Shown in pieces: positions 37,364 through 48,297 of a stretch of DNA of 64,000 nt (positions are counted from its first letter, which is position 1; each line of letters begins with the position of its first letter). Location of the stretch: the NCBI GenBank assembly GCA_022496805.1, contig CM040104.1, forward strand, positions 8,531,650 through 8,595,649, in the 5' to 3' direction. A program made the position numbers and the translations under genes. This DNA is from Pohlia nutans. Taxonomy: Eukaryota; Streptophyta; Bryopsida; Bryales; Mniaceae. The notes beneath the pieces are model-generated. The model saw nothing but the letters and a program-made list of their open reading frames with translations, made no database searches and was not told the origin of the DNA.

Positions 37364-38234
37364 GGCTTACTCTATGGGGGAGGGTTTTTCTTAACATTGA
37401 CGTGTATCTTGGCAGGGGCAAAGACGGGCTGACCTCTTGATATTGTTGACTTTCATGTCACTTCATATTTATCAAACTTGAAGGTACCCACTCTCATTGT
37501 CTGAAGGTGAAGGTTAGTTCAGTGAGCCTCATGACCGGGTTATTGGGTAGCACCAATTGTTGACAAAGATGGTGTTCTCCATAGCCATGTGAAAAAATTA
37601 TGGATTAAGGTAAAGCATCCTATTCACGCCATGTGCAACTTTGTGATCACTATGTATCAATGTCTTACACTAGGTCATGAAAACGTGCCGGGTTGTCTCA
37701 GAACAATTATTTGTGATCACTATGTATCAAAACATGGGGTTGTTTCATAACAATCATTCTTACACTGGAACCATCTTGGGAAAATTCAGCCTCTTTAGCA
37801 AAATTGCCACAGATGTAAAGATTTGATAGCAATTTTGGCGAAAAATTCTAAATCCTTCGATACATTTGTAAAAAACTACTATATATACTTTAAAATTGGC
37901 TAATTTCATCATATTAGTGGCTAATTCCCTCTCGAAACGAGTAAAAATTAGCATCAATTTTTTTGTAGCCACGTGGCAAAAATTTGCACAAAACATTTTC
38001 ATAGGAAGTGTGTGTGCGCATGTTCACCACCTTGGGTCATATGATAGATTAGGTGAGTTTGGGTTATATGATAGATTAGGCGAGTCTGTGTTGGTCGCGC
38101 ATGTGTGTCCGTCATATAATAGATATTCCTTTGTCTACAATATAGAGAATGAAGCAAGTATGTTCTTGAATAGAGGAAGAGTGAAAGAAAATGAAATGCA
38201 AAAAATGAATGTCAACATAAGATGGCATCGAGCT
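37364..38234. other. Intergenic, no gene
   Basis: Contains TTTGTGATCACTATGTATCAA twice about 60 bp apart near 37640-37730, and GGT(T/C)ATATGATAGATTAGG twice near 38040. A 139-codon ORF at 37896-38315 runs into the next element and has no domain. Confidence 0.45.
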
Positions 38235-38698
38235 GGGTCCATTCTCCGAAACACGTACCACCTAAGTTGTCATCAGTGCTTTTTCAGTGCTTTTTTCAAG
38301 GCATTTTCAATGTGATGTTTAATTTAAATTGTAATTAGAGAGGAAAGTGATATGTCAATGTTTCCAACATGTATATAAAACACATAGTACAAGATGTAAG
38401 CAATATTGTAAACAATTAGCTATCAAAAGCACTAGAATAGCTCTGTCATCAGTGGTTTTAATGACTCACCAAAGGACTTTTCTAAATGATAAATAACACT
38501 TTTTTGGTATAAATTTTGGGATAATTGAATGAGAATGATGATCATGTGAATGAAAATTGAAAAAAATACACTACAAAATTGTTCTTTGAATGAAAATCAT
38601 GACTTTCTTGTCTCTAGCTACTCTCCAAAGGACTCTCCAAAGCAACCAAAAGCAGGCGGGTTTGGTACGTGTTTCGGAGAATGGACCCACCTACAAAA
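38235..38698. mobile_element. MITE, terminal repeat GGGTCCATTCTCCGAAA, copy 1
   Basis: Left GGGTCCATTCTCCGAAACAC, continuing GTACCA; the right end is its reverse complement, preceded by AGCAGGCGGGTTTGG. 464 bp. Related copy at 43504-43905. Target duplication not clear. Confidence 0.75.
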
Positions 38699-39679
38699 TT
38701 CTTGGATCTAAGATTGGAGTGAGCGAAGGAGGCAATTAGGGCTTTGATCTACCTAATCATTACCAATCGAGTCCATTGTCCTTGTTTTCACACTCAATTC
38801 AAACTTGCATTCATTGTTTTTGAAATATCGACTTTGTATTGAACTGTCTAGTCTAGATTTCATTTGTGTTCGAGGGATTTCGAGTATAGGTGAAGACTCT
38901 ATAGGGTATTAGGATAGATCATGCTCCAAGTAGATTCTCTTGTAGGATTATATGGTGTTTTCATGTGCTTAGAATTAGGGTTAGCAACATTTAAAGGGAT
39001 CTTGTGGTACTGTGAGGATCAAGAGGCTAAAAAATCATATGCTAAGAGGGGCTAATGAAAAATAGGGGGCTAATGAGAATTTTTTTAAACCCCCTCCTAC
39101 TTAGTTTATTGTTTGGGATGCTAATTGTCACAATTCTCCTAGTGGTGCCAATGGTGGTTGAAGCTTTCCATGCAATAGAGGTGTAAGTTGAGAAGACTCT
39201 CCACCCAAGCAAGGCCATGGCACATGAACATTCTAGATGGATTTTCATAGATTTTCATAGAGCTATGCGGACTTTTTATTCAAGACTAGCAAAGGGAAAT
39301 ACATGTCAGTTGATCAAAGCGTCATCAACGACTAAGATCATACATTGTGTGTTACATTGTTAGCAACATTGGGGTGTAACCCAAGCAACATTACAGCACG
39401 TTGAAACAATGTCCCAAGTACTTCAACTTTCCCATCGCTGAGGTCTACAAATCTGTTCAACAGTAAAAAGAAAGCCAGTTCGAAGCAGAAACCTGTAATT
39501 GCATTGCATCACTGAGGTGGGCATGTGACATTGCAAAAAATTTCCAAGCAGGTGTCATTGCAAATGAGCTCTCACATTCGGTACTAACTATATGCAAATC
39601 TGCGCGTACAGTACACTGAAGGAAAAATTAAGAAGTTGGAGCAAACAAAGACACATCACCAGCTGATTTTTCAGCTTAT
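38699..39679. other. Intergenic, no gene
   Basis: Moderate composition. Near 39045-39080 the phrase GGGGCTAATGA occurs twice. No coding evidence. Confidence 0.4.
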
Positions 39680-40012
39680 TTAACCCCTAAACGTACCAAT
39701 GCTCTGAACACAAGTAGATGCTAGCCTCAAAGATAGATATTAGCATGGCTCGGATGTACATGAGAGGACCATTGCAAGCACAAAATCTACCCAACAAATT
39801 TGACATACTTGCAGTTGGAGGCCTCTCCAATATTATCAACAACTCATCACAAGAGATTTACATTAATTTGTAGAGAATTCAACAGGCTTGCAAAGGTGAC
39901 TTGGATGAAAGTCATCCGAGATGAAAGTCATCCGAGATTGTATGAGAAAGTTACAAGGCTTTGAATCCGTTCGTGATCCAGTTTCTGGATGCTGGGACGT
40001 TCAGGGGGTTAA
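39680..40012. mobile_element. TTAA-type MITE, 333 bp
   Basis: Starts TTAACCCCTAAACGTACCA and ends GGGACGTTCAGGGGGTTAA. Collinear (inverted) with a partial copy at about 51395-51620: shared CATCCAGAAACTGGATCACG and TTGATAATATTGGAG segments. GATGAAAGTCATCCGAG is duplicated inside. Confidence 0.7.
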
Positions 40013-41264
40013 ACAACGGTGGTTTTGGTAAACATGCAGGTTGATAAATGGATTTTATTTTGCTTCAGTTCAAATTCCTCATCTTCTACAAATATGGAAG
40101 CATGTTGCATACATATACAATCGCTGAATCAGGTTTTGCACATACCTAAGAACAGAGTCCTCTAACGCTGTAAGAAACTGAAACGTACAAATTCAAACAC
40201 CATAGCCAAGAATACTACAATGATCGTTCCATTGTCCATTACATCTCGATACAGTTCTTCCATGCACTCCCACATCTTCGACGAATGAAGGAACATCCAC
40301 AAGCACACTCAACTTACGGTGACACATTTTACTAGGACCAGCTAGTACCATGGGTGGAAACTTGTCAATGTTCATAGTTCCCTAGTCTATAGAAGTAGAA
40401 TTGATGTCTTATCACAGATAAATGTGATCATCTTCATCAACTGTTCAAAACCAAGAGTTCAGAACTTAACTGTCAACTGAATCAAGCTAAGAAACTGACC
40501 TAAAGTTCGAGCTGCTAAGACGATCTCCGACGATCCTCGCTTCTTCACGCAAGCAAGAATTTCGTGTGCAAAAGTCTCATGCCTGCAGGCCAAAAATTTG
40601 AGCAGTCACGGAAGAATCAATAAGAGTGGCATCCATACTCACATTCAAAAGCGGTTAAAACCAAGGTGACGATCAATACTGCAAAGAGAAAAGGAAAAGA
40701 AAAGGAAGGGGTCAGTGTGAAGTGTTTATTAACTCCTAAAGAACCAAGTGGACCCAATTGGGGCAGGTTATGTTTTTTTTAGCATTGCTGAGCAAGTCCT
40801 ATGTGAACTTCTTATAGTTTAAATTAATTTGAATGTTGACCAACACATGCATTATTCTTCACTGATTTTAGTGATATAAAATTTGGTCTCATCAGAATTA
40901 TATTTTTCACAATATTATCAATTAAATTTGTCGTTTTAAAACCATGAATCCTTGGTCCTTTAGGGGTTAAAAGCTGAAAGGACTCAGGAACTGAGTTTCC
41001 AATACTCAAGACAATAAGACACCTGGATGGAGATGAGCACTTGATTGAACACAAGTAAAATAAACTCTGCTGATATGCAAAAAGGAAGACCAACGTGCAA
41101 CGATCCTCAACATGGAACTTATCATCATCGCCTTAAGCCAGCGAAAGTAGAAACCTGAAATAGAATATACCTCAATACGACAGAAAGCAGATTCATGGAC
41201 TTCAAGTGCTTCCACAGTGGCTTTTTCACTTCCAGAACCAGCGCTCGAGAAGCCTGTTGAAGAA
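40013..41264. other. 3' side of the small gene, with a MITE
   Basis: Likely includes 3' UTR of the minus-strand 84-aa gene. Contains MITE 40729-40970. A 60-codon minus ORF at 40193-40375 has no domain and no supported link to the upstream exons. Confidence 0.4.
40729..40970. mobile_element. ~240-bp TTAA-type MITE, copy 3
   Basis: Starts TTAACTCCTAAAGAACCAAG and ends CTTGGTCCTTTAGGGGTTAA; 242 bp, best-preserved member of the subfamily. Confidence 0.8.
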
Positions 41265-43064
41265 CTATTCCCCGGCTTCTAACTTACTGCCTGATTGACT
41301 ATGACTCATGCATTCATGATCATCGATCTCTTCAAATTGCTCCAAGAATGCACTTTGCCTGTCCCAATGAGCACAACAATAATTTTAGAGCTGAATATTC
41401 TCAACAAGATGTTTCACAAGTGCAGCCAATTAGATATTACGAGATTACAACTGTCTTTATGATTTTGACAATTATGCCTACCTGAAAGTTTCATATTGAC
41501 AATTAAAGCATACAACCTAGTTAGTCCGGTAAAGCAAAAGTTGAAGGTTTGAGAAATCATACTTGGTTTTAATTTGTGCCTTCATAGCTTCCTGCCGTTG
41601 TTTCTTCTGTAGATGCATTCGTCTTCCTTTGTCGTATGCATTTGAGCCTGGAAAATGCAGGAAGTGATTATACAAGTTAATTCACTTGAAATTGAACCAC
41701 GGGAATAGCTACATTTTTATGTTATAATCACAAAATAACAATTAAAATGTTCAGTTACCCATCACATCACAACCGCAATTTATATGCAATATACCTTGTG
41801 GGCATTTCTATCCTCGTGATAGGAAACCCACACGGGTGGTAATGTAATTGTGTCAAATTATTCTATTCCCTTGCATAAATAGCTTATTGTTCAGGGATAA
41901 AGAACCCTGTAGATCAAAATAGAACAGAACAGAATGAGAAAGTTGCCTCTTGGCGATCGCAAAACAGACATCTCACAAATTCCGATAAGCAAAGCTAAAC
42001 AAGCAGACATTCAAACGACCAAAAAAATAAAATAACAAAATAAAACAACAGGTGAGCAACAACAACAAGCGATGTTCAAGGTGCTTGAGCACTTGTGAAG
42101 GCAACAACTACCGTAACACCATAGCAGGTTCGCCACCTGGCGAACGAATATTTATTTATTTTGAAAAAATAAGGTTCGCCTCTCAAAAACTGAATTTCTC
42201 AATTTTCGTTTTTTAGCAAAAAATCAGTAAAAATGACCTTAAATAGCTTAGAAATAACAAAATATTGCAAAAACTAGTTTATTCTATTTTCGTTTTTCTG
42301 TCTTCAGAATTTTCTAATTTTTACGTTTTTTATTTTTAGAATTATTTTTGGACGAACCTGCTATGGTACTACGGTACCGGCTCGCCCTGATGCTGCAGAA
42401 TCTCAACAAATTAACTGACGCTCCGATTTGAACTCGAGAACCCGGAGAACCTGCTCCTGGCGCGGATACCCAGTGTAGTACCTGTGATTTTGCAAACAGG
42501 AAAGAAGATCATCAACAGGCCGGCCCGTTACTTACATGAAGCGAATCCGCGAAACCCTAATTTCCTTGAATTCCAAAAACCCCACAGAGCAACACAAGTC
42601 TCAATCGATTATGGCAATCACAAGTCTCACTCTCTTTAATACTAACATTTAATACTATGTGCAACGTCGATCTGTAACACTAAATCCAGCCTTCAGAAGT
42701 TCCTCACTGTAGCTTAACATAACTTTGTTCTCAGAAAGAGTACGTCGTGATCTACTTCGTCATCATAGTAGGAGAATTTAGAGGAAAAAGTCTCCTTTAT
42801 AGAATAAACTTCCGGAAATTAAACAAATTCTGTCATGTGGAAAACCCTAAACCCTAATCAAAATACACTCAACCAACAATCCACGCCCGAGCATATTTCG
42901 AATAAATTGAAGCAACACCCAAAGTTCAAGACACTAACCGAAAACCCGAACCCTAATTTATCAGTTGCACTCATATACCGTCTCGAGACTATCCCTCAAA
43001 AGCGAGAAGATAGACTTGAAAACTCCCAAACACTGGGAAAAGAAGCAAACATACCTTCCGACAT
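41265..43064 (-). CDS. Hypothetical small basic/acidic protein, 84 aa, 4 exons
   Basis: Predicted by joining exons 43064-43055 (only ATGTCGGAAG), 42481-42416, 41647-41563 and 41358-41265. All junctions are GT-AG and the phase is kept; the stop is TAG. The product starts MSEGTTLGIRARSRF, has a Ser-rich stretch, then a strongly charged helix (DKGRRMHLQKKQRQEAMKAQ) and an acidic part (FLEQFEEIDD), ending SKLEAGE. The helix looks like a short coiled coil. I do not recognise the family. Competing frames of exons 1-2 lack an ATG, which favours this model. Intron 2 contains a foldback element. The chance of some exon-end error is real. Confidence 0.55.
42109..42376. mobile_element. Foldback element in an intron (TACCGTA...CAGGTTCG ends)
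   Basis: TACCGTAACACCATAGCAGG then TTCG at the left, and CGAACCTGCTATGGTACTAC then GGTA at the right: a ~24-bp inverted repeat with 3 mismatches, 268 bp. Just inside the left end is the hairpin GTTCGCCACCTGGCGAAC. No ORF. Confidence 0.7.
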
Positions 43065-43503
43065 GGTTTCGCATAACAGAAGCTCCTTCAGTCACGTCAA
43101 TATGTAATGAAGGCAACTGTGAGTCTTTGATAAAGAGAATAGAATTTCCATCGCCATGCAGACGGCCAGATGAGGGCTGATAGATAGATAGAAACTCCGA
43201 CCCTGCTACAAGGCCGGCGTGATGAGGACTGACAATCACGTAACACCAAGGGATCGCGGAAGCCCCCCGGACTGTTAGCCCCCCGGACTAATGGGCCAAT
43301 GTGGGCTAATCTCCCAATAATGGGGCTAATCTCCCAATAATGGGGCTAATCCCTCAAATTTTAACCAGGGCTAATGTACTTTAGCTGGGGTAAGCGGATC
43401 ATTTTTGGGGCTAATAAAGAAATTTGCAAAGTAACAGGTTGAGTGGGCCTCCTTTTTGTCCTCCAGCTTGAATTTGATAGAAAAATGAAAATACTAATCT
43501 AAA
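43065..43503. other. 5' flank of the small gene, GGGGCTAA repeats
   Basis: Upstream of the minus-strand ATG there is a GC-richer leader with no in-frame ATG, then 43262-43410 with many GGGCTAA/TTAGCCC words. TGGGGCTAATCTCCCAATAA is present in tandem. Confidence 0.5.
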
Positions 43504-43905
43504 GGGTCCATTCTCTGAAATACGAACTACCTATGGCGTCAACAGTGGTTTTGAGATGCCCTTTTCTTTCCGAAGCGTGAGTGAACCAAGTGATCCACCT
43601 CCCATTTTTTGCACATGCATTCTCCATTACATGATACCTCAATCTACCAAGCAGATTGCACAATGGAACAACAAATTGATGCCGAAAATCAATCACGAAT
43701 GCTTGTCAGCAGTGGTTTTTAATGACCGGAGTGCTCTTCCACTGGTTTCTCCTATCTATATTTAGTAACGAGTGGAGGGGTTGTGCGAATGGAGGCGTTC
43801 CACGTCATACTTCGGGTATGAGTTGGCACGAAGCAGAAACCCGTGACTGCTTTTGAAAGCAACTAGAAGCAGGAGGGTTTGGTACGTATTTCGGAGAATG
43901 GACCC
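43504..43905. mobile_element. MITE, terminal repeat GGGTCCATTCTCCGAAA, copy 2
   Basis: Left GGGTCCATTCTCTGAAATAC; right GTATTTCGGAGAATGGACCC. 402 bp, with TAAA adjoining both ends as a possible target duplication. The interior shares CAGCAGTGGTTTT(T)AATGAC with copy 1. Confidence 0.75.
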
Positions 43906-44668
43906 TAAAACAAGATTCAAGGACATCAAGAAGCTGTCTGGTCAGGAATGATCTTAACCAACATTTGGAGCTGGTTGGAGTTGTTAGTCCTACAGTGAGA
44001 TACTGATTGGCTTATTGAACGCATGGGGTTTCATAATCCTTAAATCACCATTCTAAATTGGTAGGGCTAGATAAACTGCGCCATCTACGTAGCGCGCTTC
44101 AAAAGGGCTATGAAACTCAACCACCCAAGTTTACTTCCTGTTTTTAAATCTCATATTGTTTTCATTTTTAGAATCCAACACAACTATTCTTGGAATTTGT
44201 CTAGGTTTTTTTACTGACACAATATTAAAATCCAGTGATTTTGCTACTTTCCGAATCTTGGTAAATAAAAGTTCTCAAGTTAAGAAACTCAATGCTACGG
44301 CGCCAAAAGGGCTACTACAGGGCTAAAAGGGGGCTAACGCATGAAGCGTCAGCCCCACTGCTAAGTCCTCCAAATCTTCTAGTGGGATGCAATCGAACGG
44401 TCAAGATTCTCCATCTACACCTGATCATCCCGTGCCATGCAGGCCGGCCACCGGTATATAATTATATACGTGACGTTCATACAAGCGAAGTTAATACTGT
44501 ACAAGCCCTTACACCCCAGACTCCCACAGTCCCTAGCTCGCCATTTCTGATCAATTCTCATTGTCTGTAAGTTTTTCTGCTCCCGAGTTTTGCATTGCGG
44601 CATTTAAATTTCATGCACTTTTGCAGCTTGCAGATTAACTTAAATTGCATGTCCAAAGGCATCATGCA
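43906..44668. other. Intergenic, no gene confirmed
   Basis: Rising GC toward the right. AAAGGGCTACTACAGGGCTA near 44307 belongs to the GGGCTAA-rich words seen at 43.3 and 45.8 kb. Confidence 0.35.
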
Positions 44669-44952
44669 TGGTCCCCATCGTCATCGGTGGCAGCCACACT
44701 GGCACAGGCCTGAAGTACTGTACATGCGAACGTTCATGCAGAACAGATCTGAGATCACCAGAAGTCGCTCCCAGAAGTCTTAGTACGTCCCAGTCCCAGT
44801 CGGCATCGCTCTGCGGGTACGTATATACGTTGTCGACGTCGCACTCGCCTTCGATTCTTCGAATCTGTGGGAGGTGATCTCAGGTGTGTTCTGCATGAAG
44901 GAGCGCATGTACAAGCCTGTGCCACACTGCCACCGATGACGATGGGGACCAA
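44669..44952. repeat. Inverted duplication, 80-91-bp arms
   Basis: Left arm 44669-44759 and right arm 44873-44952 are near reverse complements with small indels, separated by 113 bp. Shared landmarks: GGTCCCCATCGTCATCGGTG, GGCACAGGC, TGTACATGCG, TTCATGCAGAACA and TGAGATCACC. Read inward, both arms encode the same short peptide (VPIVIGGS, then CTC, SCRT and LRSP), so a small coding fragment was duplicated head-to-head. A transcript across it would form a long hairpin. Confidence 0.85.
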
Positions 44953-46007
44953 TTTTTTCATTTCTCTTCTGATAGTACGTACTGTTTGACCAAGCTTGTT
45001 GTGGTTAATTGTAGGCACTTGCTTAAATTGCAAACTTCAGGAGCTCCGATCCTCTCACTAGCAATGCACAAAAACAAGACACCACGGTTAATATATAAAA
45101 AGAACACAAATTGAAGATTTCCTTCAGTTTTGAATCACTTCGATCTACACCAGCTTCTGCACTAGATGTTTAATTGGGCTACGTTACCCCTGAAAATCTA
45201 GTAAGGATCTGGACACAGAAACGTTCCACAAGTCGCAGTATCAATGACGATCGATTGAGCTTCTTTAAACGAGGCCAGGAACTCGTGTTCAGCTTGCTTG
45301 ATTTCTTTTTTAGTCTCATCTTTATAAATAAAAATCAAACAAAAGAAAAAACTTTTATAAATAAATTCTGAAAGGCAGTTTGCATTGAACCTCAAGATGT
45401 GTAAACTTACATCAATAATTTCCTCCCCGTATGAACTACAAGAAATTTTGTGAACTAAATTGATTCATGTAACAATTCTTTTTTCATTAAAATGCATTAA
45501 TATATGTAATTATAACCAAGCCTTATAAAAGCAGGAGTTCGGGTAGACCTACCCTGGGTATTCAAGTTGATGAGGGTGAACACTAGTTCCTCACACAGAG
45601 GGTCTGTCAACCTGAGTCTGTCCCGGGCTCTCGGCAATTAGACGAAGGCTTCAAGGTCTCCCACAGGAACTCTCGAGTCCGCCAGTAGTCGAGTACTACG
45701 ATGATGAATGCCACAAGCAAGTCTGCTCCCTGGTCTCCTTCCACTGGAAACTTTGATCAGTTTAGCCGGGGCTAAACTGGGGTAGTTTAGCCTTCTCTTT
45801 AGCCCTCAGCACTATGTGAAAAAGGGGGGCTAAATTTTTAGCCCCCTTTTTGTACCACTAGCCAGGGCTAAAACACAAATTATTAAACCGGAGGAACTGC
45901 AGAGAGATTCGGGTTTAGCCGGGGCTAAACCACAACGTTAGCTTGGGGGCTAAAAGTTTGAAAGCTTCCAGTGTTCGCCATTACTCCCGCAATGCGTGCA
46001 CTGACAA
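44953..46007. other. Intergenic with TTTAGCC palindromes
   Basis: GTTTAGCCGGGGCTAAAC-type palindromes occur near 45765 and 45912, with several AGCCCC/GGGGCTA words between. No gene supported. Confidence 0.45.
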
Positions 46008-46385
46008 ATGTCCCCGGCTCTCCTTCCTAAGCAGCTCACCAAATTCATCCTTGGTGAGCACTTGGTGAAAAAAAAATCGTAGTACCAAAGATATGCATAT
46101 TGTAGCAGGCTTACACTTGAGTTGTTAGTAATACAATGCATGCAACGTGCACTAACCATATCGCTACGGTAGAACCCTCAGCCTTCCAACCAATTCCATT
46201 GTCAACGTGAAAATTGGCAGCCTTAATAGTATGATGATACACTGCATGGATTGCGTTACCACTGAAGTTTAAGCCTGCTACAGTATGCATATCTTTGGTA
46301 CTAAGATTTTTGAAGTTCACTGCAGAGGAGAATGCTCACCAATGATGAATTTGGTGAATTGCTTCGGAAGGAGAGCGGGAAACAT
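46008..46385. repeat. Inverted duplication, ~110-118-bp arms
   Basis: Left arm 46008-46117, right arm 46268-46385. Shared: GTACCAAAGATATGCATA and TGTAGCAGGCTTA. Read outward, both arms encode the same peptide (VLT-DEFGELLRKES with one variable residue). Loop about 150 bp. A duplicated exon fragment in divergent orientation. Confidence 0.8.
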
Positions 46386-47630
46386 TACAAAAGAATGTAA
46401 CCCACTCCATGTAAGTTGACCTAGGCCCTTCTTGTCAAGCTAGACTTGAACATTTAAGATTTAAGTACATGCATGCCAGGCTCATACATATACAAACAGT
46501 ACACTCAGTATGATTGTATGTACAACGTGTATAGAACTTTCAAGATGTGAAATCTTACACAATATACTGAACCATAAGTTAGTTTCCAGGTCTTCGGAAA
46601 CTCTTAGAGGAGGCGACGAATGACAACATTCCCAATGGGCCTCCGAATAAAGAGAAAGAGATCGTTATATTTCCCTCAAGAAGTATCTATATCTGGAGGA
46701 CCTACGTCATGCAGAAGTGAAATGATCAAGGAGCCAGCCCTCCCAGTAATATATAGGGAGCTTCAATTCACCAACGATCGATCTGAATACGAGGAGACAT
46801 ACGAGGACGACGGCACAGTTGTCTTGAAGTCGAATTAAGTTGAACCGTTCGTTTGCAGTGCAGCCTAGAAAATTGAAGCGGTACGAAAGATGGAGCGATT
46901 CAGTGGAATTCTCACTCAGCCTGCAAGTCCCAAGAGCACCGGGAGTTATTCAAGTGTGCCTCAGAATCCGAACAGATCAAGCGAATCCGAGTGACTGGGA
47001 ATATAGTTAAAAGCCAGAGTCTGTCTACCCAGAGGAGCCTCTTGCCTCCAAGTGGGGAAAATTCATTTCGGGAATTACTCAGAACCTAGGGCAAGTACAA
47101 GTGACACTACGACATTTGATTTAAAAACAGTTTTTTACTCTGCGTGATTAATTGGTGAGCATGGAAATTAGTATGTCTAATCTAGCAATGCCACCACTGA
47201 CGAATGCTATACCGTCACCATCACAAGTGATGTTGAATAGTTCAAATGTCCTTTTGATATATTCTTTAGACCATACTAAATAACCATTTCGGTGTCGTTA
47301 CAGTATATGTGTTCACGTTCTGGTATGAGGATGAAACTAAGACTGTAAGATTCAGTTGCGTTGATTGTGTGCAGATCCAGGTTTAATACAACCGGGGTGG
47401 TCCTTGGCTCTCAAAACTGCGACGGAGTTTATGGTCGCACGTACCGAACTGCAACACACGTTGCAGAAGATGGAGATCGAATAGCCAGAGAGACCCCTGA
47501 GGCATATATCGGAGTGAGCAACCGAGCCAGCTTCTGGCATGAAAAATTGAAAACCGACGCTGTCCCGGCTGGCTCACATGGTGCTTCGGAACAAGCTCCA
47601 ATTCAAGTTGCAAAAGGTAAAGAATACTAA
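46386..47630. other. Possible gene remnants
   Basis: Open stretches at 46620-46838 (72 aa, acidic end EYEETYEDDGTVVLKSN) and 47361-47630 (89 aa, containing CDGVYGRTYRTATHVAEDGD; preceded by a good acceptor TGTGTGCAG) have coding-like composition. I could not link them into a consistent gene and recognise no family. They could be terminal exons of one or two degraded genes. Confidence 0.3.
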
Positions 47631-48160
47631 GGCCGGCGACTAAACTTGAGTGGGTGGCAACTGTATAGTACGTAACACATGCGGGTGATCGATGTTAGGA
47701 GCTCCAGGTACGTGCTTTCCGCCCTTGTGTCAAACCCTGGTCAAGTCCATGTACTCAATCATGACCATTCAGTAGAATTGAAGCTCAACATATCCACCAC
47801 ACTGTACATTCTAGATCCCGGAATCCAGAGCAGAATGAAACAATCTGGAGTGGCCTAACTATTCAATGAATGTGCAGGTGGTGGACTTTCATTTCTGTAG
47901 TTGTGAACTATTTACGGTGCCCCTATCTCACATTCAGAAAAAATTTATTTCGTAAAAAATTCAGCACGTACAACCTCAGAAATCAAGCTAACTTCAAACT
48001 AAAGTATTATTTTTACAAGTGAAAAGAACCTAAAATTGCCTCTTTTGGCACATGTGCCTGTTCAAAGAGAGTGCAGAATTTCAATGTTTCTGTTGCTCAT
48101 AGTGGATTCTGATGAGCAGTCATTTAGTTTCTCTTGATCCAGCCGAGAGCACTGGCAACA
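47631..48160. other. Intergenic, no gene
   Basis: Nothing recognised. Confidence 0.4.
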
Positions 48161-48292
48161 GGATCTGCATCCGAATACATTTTGATTCATTGTGGGCTTG
48201 TACTGTTTCATGCGTTTCTACTCCTCCATACGCAGAAACGCATGAAGCAGTATAAACCCACAGTCAATCAAGACATACTCGGATGCAGATCC
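48161..48292. repeat. 59-bp-stem hairpin with 14-nt loop
   Basis: Arms 48161-48219 and 48234-48292 are the same length and pair at 50 of 59 positions by Watson-Crick, with four more G:U pairs if the plus strand is transcribed. Stem base GGATCTGCATCCGA, apex TTCATGCGTTTCT. Size and evenly spread mismatches resemble a plant pri-miRNA foldback; it could equally be a small inverted duplication. Confidence 0.85.
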
Positions 48293-48297
48293 TGATT

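Noticed and set aside
37896..38315. 139-codon ORF
   Set aside because: Spans the border of a MITE, AT-rich codons, no recognisable domain.
42842..42860. Telomere-like AAACCCTAAACCCTAA
   Set aside because: Only two units; short telo-box-like words are common in plant DNA. Not an interstitial telomere.
43055..43239. Long minus-strand ORF starting at 43239 as first exon of the small gene
   Set aside because: It begins with GTG, has no upstream in-frame ATG before a stop, and its frame does not continue through the later exons.
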